A DNA stretch of 64,000 bases from Flavobacterium sp. TR2. Its GTDB lineage: Bacteria; Bacteroidota; Bacteroidia; Flavobacteriales; Flavobacteriaceae. Position numbers and translations under genes: made by a program. The stretch covers positions 4,030,001 through 4,094,000 of the forward strand of contig NZ_CP104307.1 in assembly GCF_025252405.1 (NCBI RefSeq), written 5' to 3'. Every line of letters starts with the position of its first letter. The first letter of the stretch is position 1. Shown in pieces: positions 44,461-53,601 of the stretch. Below the pieces are notes generated by a model. It was not told the DNA's origin and did no database searches. It saw only the letters and a list, made by a program, of their open reading frames with translations.

Positions 44461-45927
44461 TTATAAATCGGTTATTGGACTGTATTTTGGCACTAGAGAT
44501 TTCATTACAATCCAGCCCGTTAAGTAACAAACCGCACAAATTGAGAAAATGATAAAATATCCAGCCTCAATTCCTTTAAATCCCATAAAAACCATATTAG
44601 TATCCTTTGCGTAATCAAACAATACTCCAGACCCTTTATTAATCAATGTTGAGCCAATTCCTCCTGCTAAACCTCCAATTCCTGTAATGGTCGCAATTGC
44701 TTTTTTAGGAAACATATCGCCAACTGTAGTAAAAATATTTGCTGACCATGATTGGTGAGCCGCTCCTGCGATTCCGATAATAATTACGGGAACCCAGTAG
44801 CTGATATATCCTAATGGCTGTGCGATTAAAGCCAATAATGGGAAAAATGCAAAAATCAGCATCGCTCTCATTCTTCCTTCGTACGGATTCATTCCTTTTT
44901 TCTCTACAAAATATGTTGGCAGCCAGCCTCCAATAATAGACAATAATGTAATCATGTACAGTACAAACAATGGCAATGCGGCTTCTGTAGAATCCATTCC
45001 GTAAACCGAACTTAAATAAGCAGGAGTCCAAAATAAGAAGAACCACCAAACACCATCGGTCATAAATTTTCCAAAAGCAAAAGCCCAAGTTTGTTTGTAT
45101 TTAAAGCAATCTGCCAAAGACACTTTTCCTTTAGCTTCAGGTTTAAAACCTATTTTACTATCTTCAATATCATCCTGCTGAATATAAGCCAATTCTTCTG
45201 GCGTTACTTTTGAATGCTTTTCTGGCTTATCGTACATAAACATCCAAAATCCCATCCAAACAAATCCTAATGCCCCAATGATGATAAATGACATTTCCCA
45301 ACCGAAATATTTTGCAATAAAAGGAATTGTAACTGGCGCCGCTAAAGCTCCAACTGTAGCACCTGCATTAAAAATGCTAGTGGCAAAAGCCCTGTCTTTT
45401 TTAGGAAAATATTCTGCTGTAGTTTTAATTGCCGCAGGAAAGTTTCCAGCTTCTCCAACCGCTAAAACGAAACGGGCAAAAATAAATAAAGCCACACTCA
45501 CATTGATTACCAACGCTGTATCGCTTATTGTACTGATTATTTCTTTTGAGCCATGAAAACTCACAAACCATTCTCCCGCAATAATCCCTGAAGTAGCAAT
45601 ACCGCAGAATGCATGAAGACAAGCTCCAACTGACCAGATTCCGATTGCCCAAAGAAATCCTCTTTTAGTATCCAGCCAATCTACAAATCGCCCGGCAAAC
45701 AATAATGACACTGCATAAAATATAGAAAACAAGGCCGTTATGTTTCCGTAATCATTATTGGTCCAATGAAATTCTGGCGCAATAAAATCACTCCAAGTTA
45801 AAGAAAGCACCTGTCGATCCAAGTAATTGATTGTGGTTGCAAAGAACAGCAAGGCACAAATACTCCAACGGTATTTTCCTGTGGTTTTGGCGCTCTGATT
45901 TACTGCAACGGTTTCGGTTTGATTCAT
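44461..45927 (-). CDS. exuT: MFS hexuronate transporter
   Basis: A 488-residue major-facilitator protein with about twelve hydrophobic segments and the ExuT/anion-cation-symporter look: RWSICALLFFATTINYLDRQVLSLTW, ALFSIFYAVSLLFAGRFVDWLDTKRGF, VLAVGEAGNFPAAIKTTAEYFPKKDRAFATSIFNAGATVGAL. It would import galacturonate and other hexuronates across the inner membrane. It has its own operator and a textbook promoter at 46026-46070, separate from the kduI promoter. It stands 98 bases upstream of kduI. Confidence 0.92.
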   Translation of the reverse strand: MNQTETVAVNQSAKTTGKYRWSICALLFFATTINYLDRQVLSLTWSDFIAPEFHWTNNDYGNITALFSIFYAVSLLFAGRFVDWLDTKRGFLWAIGIWSVGACLHAFCGIATSGIIAGEWFVSFHGSKEIISTISDTALVINVSVALFIFARFVLAVGEAGNFPAAIKTTAEYFPKKDRAFATSIFNAGATVGALAAPVTIPFIAKYFGWEMSFIIIGALGFVWMGFWMFMYDKPEKHSKVTPEELAYIQQDDIEDSKIGFKPEAKGKVSLADCFKYKQTWAFAFGKFMTDGVWWFFLFWTPAYLSSVYGMDSTEAALPLFVLYMITLLSIIGGWLPTYFVEKKGMNPYEGRMRAMLIFAFFPLLALIAQPLGYISYWVPVIIIGIAGAAHQSWSANIFTTVGDMFPKKAIATITGIGGLAGGIGSTLINKGSGVLFDYAKDTNMVFMGFKGIEAGYFIIFSICAVCYLTGWIVMKSLVPKYSPITDL

Positions 45928-46025
45928 AGTAAGTGGGTATTATAGTTTTTGTAAATTTTGGTAATCTTAAAAGGCTACATTTACCGCTTTAAAATCAATA
46001 AATTACCACCTTAAAAGAAAAATAA

Positions 46026-46039
46026 TGTAATCGATTGCA
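46026..46039. promoter_or_regulatory. Predicted LacI operator at the exuT promoter
   Basis: TGTAATCGATTGCA, identical to the kduI operator, directly downstream of the exuT -7 box on the minus strand. The 398-base gap (45928-46325) also separates exuT from a divergent esterase gene. Confidence 0.78.
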
Positions 46040-46070
46040 CAAATATAGTTTTTAATCTGTACAATCCAAA
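46040..46070 (-). promoter_or_regulatory. Promoter of exuT
   Basis: On the minus strand TTTG (46067-46070), a 19-base spacer, and TATATTTG (46040-46047): an exact fit to the Bacteroidota -33/-7 pattern. The operator begins at the next base. Confidence 0.8.
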
Positions 46071-46325
46071 CAATATTGTATAAAAAATTATTTTTAGTCT
46101 ATTAAATAAGCATAATGCATAAAAAAAAGAATACAAAATTACACATTAAACAATATATTTGTTAAAAGCATACAGGTCAAAATCATCCCTTTTAGGGGGT
46201 AAAATTGTCCTGAGATTTACAATTTAAAAAATACTTTCGGCCAATTTTGATTAATTTAGGCTAACGGTTGCAATTTTTGAACTACAGAACGTATACTATT
46301 ACAAACCAAATAATTATAAATCAAA

Positions 46326-47264
46326 TTGAAAACTAAAAAAACACAATTTTCAAGAAGAATTACGTTAAGTTTTCTTCTCTTTTCAGGGCTATTTTCTATG
46401 AATGCACAAAATCAAGTGATTCCATTATGGGATAAAATTCCAGATGAAGTAAAGGCAACCGATTACAAAGAAAAAGAAGTCATTAAAAATGAAAGAATGG
46501 AAAGTACCAGTCAGGTTTCGATGCCAACTTTAAGCATTTTTATTCCGAAGGAAGCAAAACCAAATCAAACTGCTGTAGTCATTTGTCCAGGAGGCGGTTA
46601 CACTCATTTAGCGTTTGATAAAGAAGGAACAAAAGTGGCTGAATGGTTTAATAGCTTAGGAATTGCAGCTTTTGTATTAAAATATCGAATGCCAACCGAT
46701 TTAACCATGAAAAATAAAAATGTCGGTCCTTTGCAAGATGCTCAAGAAGCCATTCGTTATGTAAGGCAAAATGCTTCGAAGTGGAATATTGACCCTAAAA
46801 AAATTGGAATTTTAGGTTTTTCTGCAGGCGGTCATTTGGCATCGACAGCTTCAACGCATTATGATGATAAAGTATATGAGTCTGCCTATAAAGTAAGCGC
46901 TAGACCAGATTTTTCGCTGCTCATTTATCCTGTCATTTCAATGGAGAATGAAATCACGCATAAAGGATCTCAAACCAATTTACTTGGAAAAAATCCTTCA
47001 AAAGAGCTGATAGATTCTTTTTCGAACGAAAAGAGAGTGACTTCTAAAACACCTCCTACTTTTTTAATTCATGCCACAGATGATACGGTGGTTATTCCAG
47101 AAAATAGCATTAATTATTATTTGGCATTAAAGAAAAATGGAGTTACGGCAGAGCTGCATATTTACGAGAAAGGCGGCCACGGGTTTGGATTGGGTGTTGC
47201 TGACACTAGCAAATTTTGGACTCGAGACTGCGCTGAATGGCTAAAATCAAACGGTTATAATTAA
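46326..47264 (+). CDS. Secreted alpha/beta hydrolase, esterase-like; TTG start
   Basis: A 312-residue secreted protein (signal to about MNAQ, residue 28) with oxyanion motif ICPGGGYTHLAF, nucleophile elbow GFSAGGHLAS, acid in HATDDTVV and catalytic His in KGGHGFGLG: a complete acetyl-xylan-esterase-like triad. No ATG is available: an in-frame stop lies at 46317-46319 and the first start-like codon is TTG at 46326, directly followed by the signal peptide. Divergence from exuT suggests a role in deacetylating plant glycans. A symmetric terminator follows at 47271-47300. Confidence 0.82.
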   Translation: MKTKKTQFSRRITLSFLLFSGLFSMNAQNQVIPLWDKIPDEVKATDYKEKEVIKNERMESTSQVSMPTLSIFIPKEAKPNQTAVVICPGGGYTHLAFDKEGTKVAEWFNSLGIAAFVLKYRMPTDLTMKNKNVGPLQDAQEAIRYVRQNASKWNIDPKKIGILGFSAGGHLASTASTHYDDKVYESAYKVSARPDFSLLIYPVISMENEITHKGSQTNLLGKNPSKELIDSFSNEKRVTSKTPPTFLIHATDDTVVIPENSINYYLALKKNGVTAELHIYEKGGHGFGLGVADTSKFWTRDCAEWLKSNGYN

Positions 47265-47270
47265 AAAAAT

Positions 47271-47300
47271 AAAGGCAAAACTTTTACAAGTTTTGCCTTT
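47271..47300. terminator. Bidirectional-type terminator between convergent genes
   Basis: AAAGGCAAAACTT (47271-47283) pairs perfectly with AAGTTTTGCCTTT (47288-47300) over a 4-base loop. The minus strand has the better T-run, serving the PepSY gene; the plus strand ends the esterase gene. Confidence 0.8.
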
Positions 47301-47345
47301 TATCAAAAAAAACAAAAAGGAATTATAAAAACCAATTTTATATGT

Positions 47346-48767
47346 CTAAGCAGTAACTTCTTGTTCTGCGGTATTTTTTAATTTAGGAGCAGGAATTGCT
47401 TTAGCCGCCACTGTGGTTTTTGCAGCTGGCTTCTTTTTTCCAAATTTCTGTTTTCCCCACCAGATAATAAATCCCGTAATGGGTAAGCTGGCAGAAATCA
47501 AACTGGCCAAAAAAGCAATGATTTTTCCCGTAAGTCCAAGCACGCTTCCTACGTGAATATCATAATTCATGCGCCTGATTTTGTCTGGAATATTGGCTTC
47601 TACATATTTTCCCGAAAAGGGAGTCTTAATCGAGATTTCTTTCAGAGTCTGCTGATCAAAACTATATCGGTCCATATTGTAAAAGGTATGTCTCTGCTTA
47701 TAAACAAAAGCACCTATCGGATCGGCAGGTTTTGCTGGAATGCTGATTAAAATTCCAGCCGCCTGAGGGTTTTCTTTTCTTAAATTCAATAAAACTTTGT
47801 CTGTTGTTGTGATATTAAACTCTTTGACATGAGTGGTATCCGATTTTGGCGATTCTCGGTTTTCAACCAATGGTTTTCCTCCAGAGGTTACCCAATACAG
47901 CGATTTGCTCCACCAGCCAAAACTCCACACCAAGCCTGTTACGGCAATAAAAAACAGAAAAATGCAGCTGTAAAAGCCAAATACATTATGCATATCATAA
48001 TTGACACGCTTAAAACTGGCGTCCCATTTAATTTTAAAACTTTTATCAATAATCGATTTAATCCATTTTGTAGGCCACCACAAAACGATGCCCGAAATTA
48101 ATAGCACCACAAAAATTAAAACAGCAACTCCCACAATTGGTCTTCCAATATCGTAAGGAAGCCATAAAGCGCGGTGTCCGTTTAAAATCCATCTGAAAAA
48201 ATCTGGCGATTCTCCTCTCGAAAAGGTTTTCACGTTTAGTATTTCTCCTGTGTACGGATTCATGTAAACGCTTATGAACGTTCCGTTTCTTCTTCCTTTA
48301 CCCTTTTTTTCTTTTTCTTTTCCGCTAGATTTTGCTTGAGTTTTCAGTTCAGATTTTGCCTTTTCTTGATTTTGAGCTAAATCTTTTTTTCTGTCTCCTC
48401 TTTTTTGTTCTCCTTTTTCACCAAGACCACCTTCTTCTTTTTTCTCCACAAAATAACCCACAATAGCCGCTTCATCTTTAGCGCCAAAAGTCACGCTGGT
48501 CGCTTTTTTATCTTTCATTTTTTTATCTGCTATCGAAACCAACTGAGATGGGAGTAAAAATGCTTTTTCCTGAGGTTTTACAAAACGCCAGTCTTCAATA
48601 AAATCTTTAATTTCATTTTCGAAAACATAAATGCAGCCCGTAAGACTGACAATAACAACAATAATTCCAGATGCTAAACCAAGCCACAAATGCAGCCAGG
48701 CCATAATGCGCTTAAAAAGCGACTTTTTACTTTTTTTCTTATTATTTGGTTTTGAAGAAGAAAACAT
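47346..48767 (-). CDS. PepSY-associated membrane protein (iron-uptake type)
   Basis: A 473-residue PepSY_TM protein: one N-terminal membrane helix (MAWLHLWLGLASGIIVVIVSLTGCIYVFE), a periplasmic region interrupted by a Lys/Glu-rich low-complexity stretch (about residues 110-160), a helix at about 205-225 (VGVAVLIFVVLLISGIVLWW), one at about 255-275 and one near 425-445. Family members are found with siderophore receptors and are thought to help ferric-siderophore reduction or transport in the inner membrane. It follows the DUF4374 gene by 73 bases containing a terminator-like stem, so its expression may be reduced relative to the receptor. Confidence 0.83.
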   Translation of the reverse strand: MFSSSKPNNKKKSKKSLFKRIMAWLHLWLGLASGIIVVIVSLTGCIYVFENEIKDFIEDWRFVKPQEKAFLLPSQLVSIADKKMKDKKATSVTFGAKDEAAIVGYFVEKKEEGGLGEKGEQKRGDRKKDLAQNQEKAKSELKTQAKSSGKEKEKKGKGRRNGTFISVYMNPYTGEILNVKTFSRGESPDFFRWILNGHRALWLPYDIGRPIVGVAVLIFVVLLISGIVLWWPTKWIKSIIDKSFKIKWDASFKRVNYDMHNVFGFYSCIFLFFIAVTGLVWSFGWWSKSLYWVTSGGKPLVENRESPKSDTTHVKEFNITTTDKVLLNLRKENPQAAGILISIPAKPADPIGAFVYKQRHTFYNMDRYSFDQQTLKEISIKTPFSGKYVEANIPDKIRRMNYDIHVGSVLGLTGKIIAFLASLISASLPITGFIIWWGKQKFGKKKPAAKTTVAAKAIPAPKLKNTAEQEVTA

Positions 48768-48790
48768 AATGGGATAGATAAATAGGATAA

Positions 48791-48830
48791 ATAAAAAAAC
48801 CGCAAGCCCCGATAAAATAAGGACTTACGG
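48791..48830 (-). terminator. Terminator-like stem between the DUF4374 and PepSY genes
   Basis: On the minus strand CCGTAAGTCC (48821-48830) pairs, using G-U, with GGGCTTGCGG (48800-48809) and is followed by a run of seven T. It lies inside the presumed operon, 10 bases after the DUF4374 stop. Confidence 0.65.
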
Positions 48831-48839
48831 CAAAAAAAA

Positions 48840-50066
48840 TTAGTATTTTAATTTCTGGATTGCAGTAATTTGTCCGCCTTCCACTTTCATGCCTTTTGTT
48901 GCTACAGCAGTTGTACCGTTGATAGCGTAAATCCAGTTTCCATCAGGAGTATTAATACCTACAATGGCAGAATTTCCGTCTTCTGAGGTAATATTGTAAC
49001 GGCTAGTTACAGAAGTCAATGTTACAGGAGCATTTGTTACCCAAGTGAATGTTTGGTTGTAAACATCGGCAATTGCCATTTTTACTGCCCCATTGTTTTT
49101 ACCTACATTTCCGTACATCAACAATAAGAATTTACCTTTTGAAATATAAGTTGTAGAAGATATTTTATACCCTCCAGATTTTTCCTGAACATTAAAGAAG
49201 TAAGATTTGTCGAACTCTGTAGTTCCTTTTTTGATTCTCACAATAGCAGAAGGTTTTGTAGAAGTCATTACAGCGTTGCTAGTTGCAATTGCTCCCGAGA
49301 AACCGTAAGCATCGCCATTTTCGTCTTGGAATAATCCGTTTGTGAAATAAGCTCCTAAATAGCTCGTACGGTTATCTTTGATTACTTTCTGTAATTTCAA
49401 TTCTGGATAATTGTACACCGCAACCCAAGTACTGTCTGGATTTGCAGTACCAAAATTGTCTACTCCGTCACCTTTGATGCTCATATAAGGCATATAAACT
49501 TTATCTCCAACCTGAGTTGCCCAAGTATAGAACGCTCTTTCTCCGTTTCCTGCCAGTTTCTTAGTATCTTGCTGCGCTTCGCCAACAATAAGCGATTTTT
49601 CAGCATCGATTTTGTACATAGAAGCGATAGAAGCTCCGCTTCTTGGAACTTTAACCGTCAAAATATCTTTGTTTACAGCCGCAAATACGTGAACTGTTTC
49701 TGCTTGAAAATCTGATTTTTTAACCAATTTTCCTTCAGCATTTAAGTTGTAAGTTGTTACAGCTCCAGGATTTCCTTGTCCGTAAAGCAAACTGAAGAAG
49801 TTGTTTTGTGCTGTAATATAATAACGGTACGTTCCGTCCTGTTCCAATCCGTTTCCTGTAGTGGTAATTGTTCCGGTAGAAACATCATCGGCAGTTAAAA
49901 GATAATCTGCAATTCCTGCTGCACCAGTGGTTGCCGTAATAATATATTTTGTTTTTCCTGTATCGGTTCCTCCGCCAGTATCTCCTGATTTATCTGAATC
50001 ACTGCTGCAAGAAAAGGCTGTAAAAGCTAAAACAGCTGATAACGCTAATGTTGTACTTTTTTTCAT
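48840..50066 (-). CDS. DUF4374 lipoprotein
   Basis: A 408-residue lipoprotein (MKKSTTLALSAVLAFTAFSC, Cys 20, then a Ser/Asp/Gly-rich tether). The rest is a DUF4374 domain predicted as a beta-propeller (KYIITATTGAAGIADYLLTADDVSTGTITTTGNGLEQDGTYRYYITAQNNFFSLLYGQGNPGAVTTYNL; VYNYPELKLQKVIKD; FLLLMYGNVGKNNGAVKMAIADVYNQTF). Members occur beside TonB-dependent siderophore receptors in Bacteroidota and are presumed surface partners. It begins 26 bases after the receptor gene. Confidence 0.85.
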   Translation of the reverse strand: MKKSTTLALSAVLAFTAFSCSSDSDKSGDTGGGTDTGKTKYIITATTGAAGIADYLLTADDVSTGTITTTGNGLEQDGTYRYYITAQNNFFSLLYGQGNPGAVTTYNLNAEGKLVKKSDFQAETVHVFAAVNKDILTVKVPRSGASIASMYKIDAEKSLIVGEAQQDTKKLAGNGERAFYTWATQVGDKVYMPYMSIKGDGVDNFGTANPDSTWVAVYNYPELKLQKVIKDNRTSYLGAYFTNGLFQDENGDAYGFSGAIATSNAVMTSTKPSAIVRIKKGTTEFDKSYFFNVQEKSGGYKISSTTYISKGKFLLLMYGNVGKNNGAVKMAIADVYNQTFTWVTNAPVTLTSVTSRYNITSEDGNSAIVGINTPDGNWIYAINGTTAVATKGMKVEGGQITAIQKLKY

Positions 50067-50092
50067 TGTATTATGGTGTTTGTATTAAAAAT

Positions 50093-52483
50093 TTAATTAT
50101 TTGATTTACTGAAGTAATATCTAAACTTGATATAGAAAGCTCTGCTTGGTTTTTGCAAGGAGAAATTGTCATAAAGCTTGTTGTCTAAAAAGTTTTTGCA
50201 CTCAAAGGCAATATTATATTTCCCGTTTGCCATTGTGTAAACGGCATTTAAATCATGGCTAAACTGCTGAGGAATCTCTAGCTTGCTATCCTTGCTTCCC
50301 ATACTTGGCCATGACAAATAGTACGTATGGACATAAAGCAGATTATACCCAACAGACAGATTATTACCTTTTTTCCAGACATTATTAAAGAACATTGTAG
50401 CATCTGCGTTTCCGAAGAGATAGGGCATATTTGGAATTCTGTCATTATAAAAAGGAGACACATAATTTTGATTGGGTTCGTACATTGTTTTGTTTCTAAT
50501 ATTCTGATAAGTAGCGTTGAAACCTGCCGTAAAACGATTGCTGTAAGAATATCTAATCTCGCCATCAATGCCATAATTGGTCACTTTTCCCTGATTGACA
50601 TTGGTCGTCATGGTCTGATTGTTGTTTAATGTCGGACGAATAAAATCGACAGCATTTCTATGCAAAAGATTCACATCAAATGATAAGGCATTTTTCTCTC
50701 GGAAACTGGTCTGATAGCTTGCGCCCAAATTGTAGTTGTTGCTCTTTTCAGGTCTTAAAGAAAGATTGCCTTCCAGATTGTCGTTGACATTACCAAAGAT
50801 TTCCTCTGGAGTTGGCAGCCTGTAAGTCTTTTCATAAGAAGCTTTTATCTGCAGATTGCGCTTTAGGTAATAGCTCGTTGCGACACCATAACCAGTTGCA
50901 GAAGTATGATCTACGTATTTCTGATAGGCAATATCTCCAGCAGCCCCCGATGGATTGTAGCTTCTGGAATAAGTAGTTTTTAACGAATAATCTTTCAAGA
51001 AAACTGACGTGCTCCATTTATCATTATAATCCATCTTGTAACCCAATCCTAAAACATTTTTTTGCGTTTTTTTAGGCTGTTTGTAAACCAATGATTCAGG
51101 AACCAATTCGTCACTTTCTTTACGGTTAAACGTATTAAACGTATTATTGACCATAAAAGAATGCCTCTCGTTTAGCGTATAAGTCGCATTGGCAGTAGCA
51201 ATACCATTGTTGTTGTAGAATTTACGCAACGTTCGGCTTCTTTCTCCTCCTGCGCCTTCATATTGTTTGTAATCGCCAAACCAATTGTATCTTCTAAAAA
51301 CAGTGTCAATATTCTGTTCGTAGCCAAAATTGTAATTACCCGTTACATTTACGTTAAGTCCTTTGGTAAACAAATCTTTAACCCGATATTTTAAAGTCGG
51401 CATTACAATGCTTCCTTTTCTATAAATCTGTCCAAACACGCTAACCATTCGAGCACCAGTTTGTATATCAGCCTTATTTTCTCCGCCCGTAAAACCAATC
51501 ATCAGCTTATCCGCATATTTTTTTCCGGTTATACCCACATTCAAAATCACCGTTTCGTTACGGTATTTATCATGAAAACGTCTAACTCTCTGATTCGGAA
51601 AGTAAGCTCCTGTATTTAAATCGGCTACATCTACATTTACCCAGTAATTATTATCAGAATAGTTCTGAAAAGCATTGATTTCTGTTGTAAAACCGCTTTT
51701 AGCCGTATAACCTGCATTAATGCTTGAGCGATGCGTGTTGAATGATCCGAACGAATAAGAAGCATCTGCATAAGTTCTAGGCTTGCTATTGGTTACAATA
51801 TTTATGGCTCCTCCAAGAGCATCTCCTCCAAGCCAAATGGGCACAACGCCTTTGTAAACTTCTACGCGATCGGCAAGATTGATCGGAATATTATTCATCT
51901 GGAAAGAAGAGCCAAAATTATCCATCGGAACTCCGTCAATAAAAACCTTAATCTGATTTCCTGAAAATCCGTTGATCGAAAGCTCCGACCTCGAGCCCAC
52001 ACCACCAGCTTCACGGTTACGCACCCCCGAAACGCGGTCTAAAGCATGAGATAAATCTAACGTTGAATTGTTGAGTTTTTTAGCATCTATTGCCGTTACG
52101 CTGTAGGCTTGTTTGTTTACTTTATCTGTTTGCGATCTTCCAAGCACTGTTACACTTTCAAGCTCTTGAAGCTCGCTTTCCATTTTAACTGAAACATCTA
52201 AATTGCCCGAAACTTCAATCTGCTTTTTTTGCACTGCAAATCCCATTGCCGAGACTTTCAGCGTATGTTTTCCTGATGGAACATTTTTTAAAATATAATT
52301 TCCGTTTTCATCCGAAATAACACTCAAACCTGTTTTTTCGATTATGACTGTCGCGAACGGAATTGTTTCTCCAGAATTTTCAACAACTTTTCCTGCCACT
52401 GTGAAACCTTGATTTTGCTGGGAAAATGATAAGAACGTAGTTAGAAAAAATAAACTGGCAAATAAAAATTTTTGAGTTGACAT
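50093..52483 (-). CDS. TonB-dependent outer-membrane receptor, siderophore type
   Basis: A 796-residue receptor: Sec signal (to about residue 22), a carboxypeptidase-regulatory-like domain (GFTVAGKVVENSGETIPFATVIIEKTGLSVISDENGNYILKNVPSGKHTLKVSAMGF), plug (LDLSHALDRVSGVRNREAGGVGSRSELSINGFSGNQIKVFIDGVPMD...ADRVEVYKGVVPIWLGGDALGGAINIVTN) and a barrel ending KFRYYFSKSNN. With the DUF4374 and PepSY partners and a divergent AraC regulator it most likely imports a ferric siderophore. A -7 box TACTTTTG on the minus strand (52519-52526) lies 36 bases before the start. Confidence 0.9.
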   Translation of the reverse strand: MSTQKFLFASLFFLTTFLSFSQQNQGFTVAGKVVENSGETIPFATVIIEKTGLSVISDENGNYILKNVPSGKHTLKVSAMGFAVQKKQIEVSGNLDVSVKMESELQELESVTVLGRSQTDKVNKQAYSVTAIDAKKLNNSTLDLSHALDRVSGVRNREAGGVGSRSELSINGFSGNQIKVFIDGVPMDNFGSSFQMNNIPINLADRVEVYKGVVPIWLGGDALGGAINIVTNSKPRTYADASYSFGSFNTHRSSINAGYTAKSGFTTEINAFQNYSDNNYWVNVDVADLNTGAYFPNQRVRRFHDKYRNETVILNVGITGKKYADKLMIGFTGGENKADIQTGARMVSVFGQIYRKGSIVMPTLKYRVKDLFTKGLNVNVTGNYNFGYEQNIDTVFRRYNWFGDYKQYEGAGGERSRTLRKFYNNNGIATANATYTLNERHSFMVNNTFNTFNRKESDELVPESLVYKQPKKTQKNVLGLGYKMDYNDKWSTSVFLKDYSLKTTYSRSYNPSGAAGDIAYQKYVDHTSATGYGVATSYYLKRNLQIKASYEKTYRLPTPEEIFGNVNDNLEGNLSLRPEKSNNYNLGASYQTSFREKNALSFDVNLLHRNAVDFIRPTLNNNQTMTTNVNQGKVTNYGIDGEIRYSYSNRFTAGFNATYQNIRNKTMYEPNQNYVSPFYNDRIPNMPYLFGNADATMFFNNVWKKGNNLSVGYNLLYVHTYYLSWPSMGSKDSKLEIPQQFSHDLNAVYTMANGKYNIAFECKNFLDNKLYDNFSLQKPSRAFYIKFRYYFSKSNN

Positions 52484-52518
52484 ATCTTTAATTAGACTAA
52501 TTATAAATAACTTTGCTG

Positions 52519-52526
52519 CAAAAGTA
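52519..52526 (-). promoter_or_regulatory. -7 box of the TonB receptor operon
   Basis: TACTTTTG on the minus strand fits TAnnTTTG in the 86-base gap between receptor and divergent AraC gene; the -33 element is not clear, as is common for regulator-dependent promoters. Confidence 0.5.
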
Positions 52527-52569
52527 CCATCAACGCCTTCAAAAAGGATAGGGAAAAACGGATTATATT

Positions 52570-53601
52570 TTGAAAATCAAAGCCACACTTTTAACCTCAG
52601 AAACGCCAATCATTAAAATTCAAATTGGAGATAAATATTATCCAAAAAGCATTTTAACCGAAGAAAATGTCAACATTCAAAATGGAGATTCTGAAAAAAT
52701 TATAAGCCGTCATCTCATAACTGAAGGATTAGTTCTTCTTGACACTCAAATGTATTACACAAGCGCAAGAACTGTTAATTTTGAAATCGATGAAGAATCG
52801 GTTGTCATGAATTTTATTTACAGCAGCAATGTCGAAACTCACATTGATCAATTGGAAAGCGAGAAGTATTCTAAAAAAAATACCCATAATATTTTCTACA
52901 CCAACAATTTTAAAGCCACGTTTAACATTCCTCCTTTTACGCAAATCAATTATTTGTCAATTATTTTTTCAAAAGAGTTTTATTACAACATCATAAACGA
53001 AGATTGGCAGCTGCACGAAAAATTTTCACAGAAAATCCTTGAAAAGCAATCGAGCTACTTGACCTCAAAATATCTGCCCTTTACTCCTGCAATTCAGTGG
53101 GTAACATCCGAAATAAAAAACTGCACTCGAGAAGGCCTTTTAAAAAGAATTTATATCGAAAGCAAAATCAAAGAGCTCCTTATCCATCAGCTTGAAACCT
53201 TAATGCCCAAACCGCTGCCAGAAGAAAAAATTAATGAAGAGGATTACAGCAAACTTTTAGAAGCAAAAAAAATATTAGAAAACGACTATAGAAACACTCC
53301 TACTCTGCCCGAACTTTCTCGGCTTATTTCGTTAAACGAATTCAAACTAAAAAAAGGTTTCAAAGCTTGTTTTGGAACCACTGTCAAAAGCTACATCATA
53401 AAACTGAGAATGGAACACGCCAAAGAACTGTTTCAAAGTAATACCGCCACGGTAAGCGAAGCGGCGTATAAATGTGGCTATAAAGACGTCTCGCATTTTT
53501 CTGCAGCGTTTAAAAACTATTATGGCTTTTCGCCTCAAAAGTTCAAAATCAATACCGATATTATCCAGTTCTGGCTAATTGGCTTTTCAATATTGTGGTA
53601 A
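52570..53601 (+). CDS. AraC-family regulator beside the siderophore receptor; TTG start
   Basis: A 343-residue protein with a C-terminal AraC DNA-binding domain (about 235-325): LEAKKILENDYRNTPTLPELSRLISLNEFKLKKGFKACFGTTVKSYIIKLRMEHAKELF...VSEAAYKCGYKDVSHFSAAFKNYYGFSPQKFK. The N-terminal part is not a recognised sensor domain; the arrangement is like PchR/YbtA siderophore-responsive regulators. The frame is closed upstream by a stop at 52549-52551; TTG at 52570 is the likely start, as the next in-frame ATG would remove 60 residues. It probably activates the divergent receptor operon. Confidence 0.82.
   Translation: MKIKATLLTSETPIIKIQIGDKYYPKSILTEENVNIQNGDSEKIISRHLITEGLVLLDTQMYYTSARTVNFEIDEESVVMNFIYSSNVETHIDQLESEKYSKKNTHNIFYTNNFKATFNIPPFTQINYLSIIFSKEFYYNIINEDWQLHEKFSQKILEKQSSYLTSKYLPFTPAIQWVTSEIKNCTREGLLKRIYIESKIKELLIHQLETLMPKPLPEEKINEEDYSKLLEAKKILENDYRNTPTLPELSRLISLNEFKLKKGFKACFGTTVKSYIIKLRMEHAKELFQSNTATVSEAAYKCGYKDVSHFSAAFKNYYGFSPQKFKINTDIIQFWLIGFSILW

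Noticed and set aside
44705..45088. 127-codon frame inside exuT
   Set aside because: Shadow of exuT in another frame; no motif, no start context.
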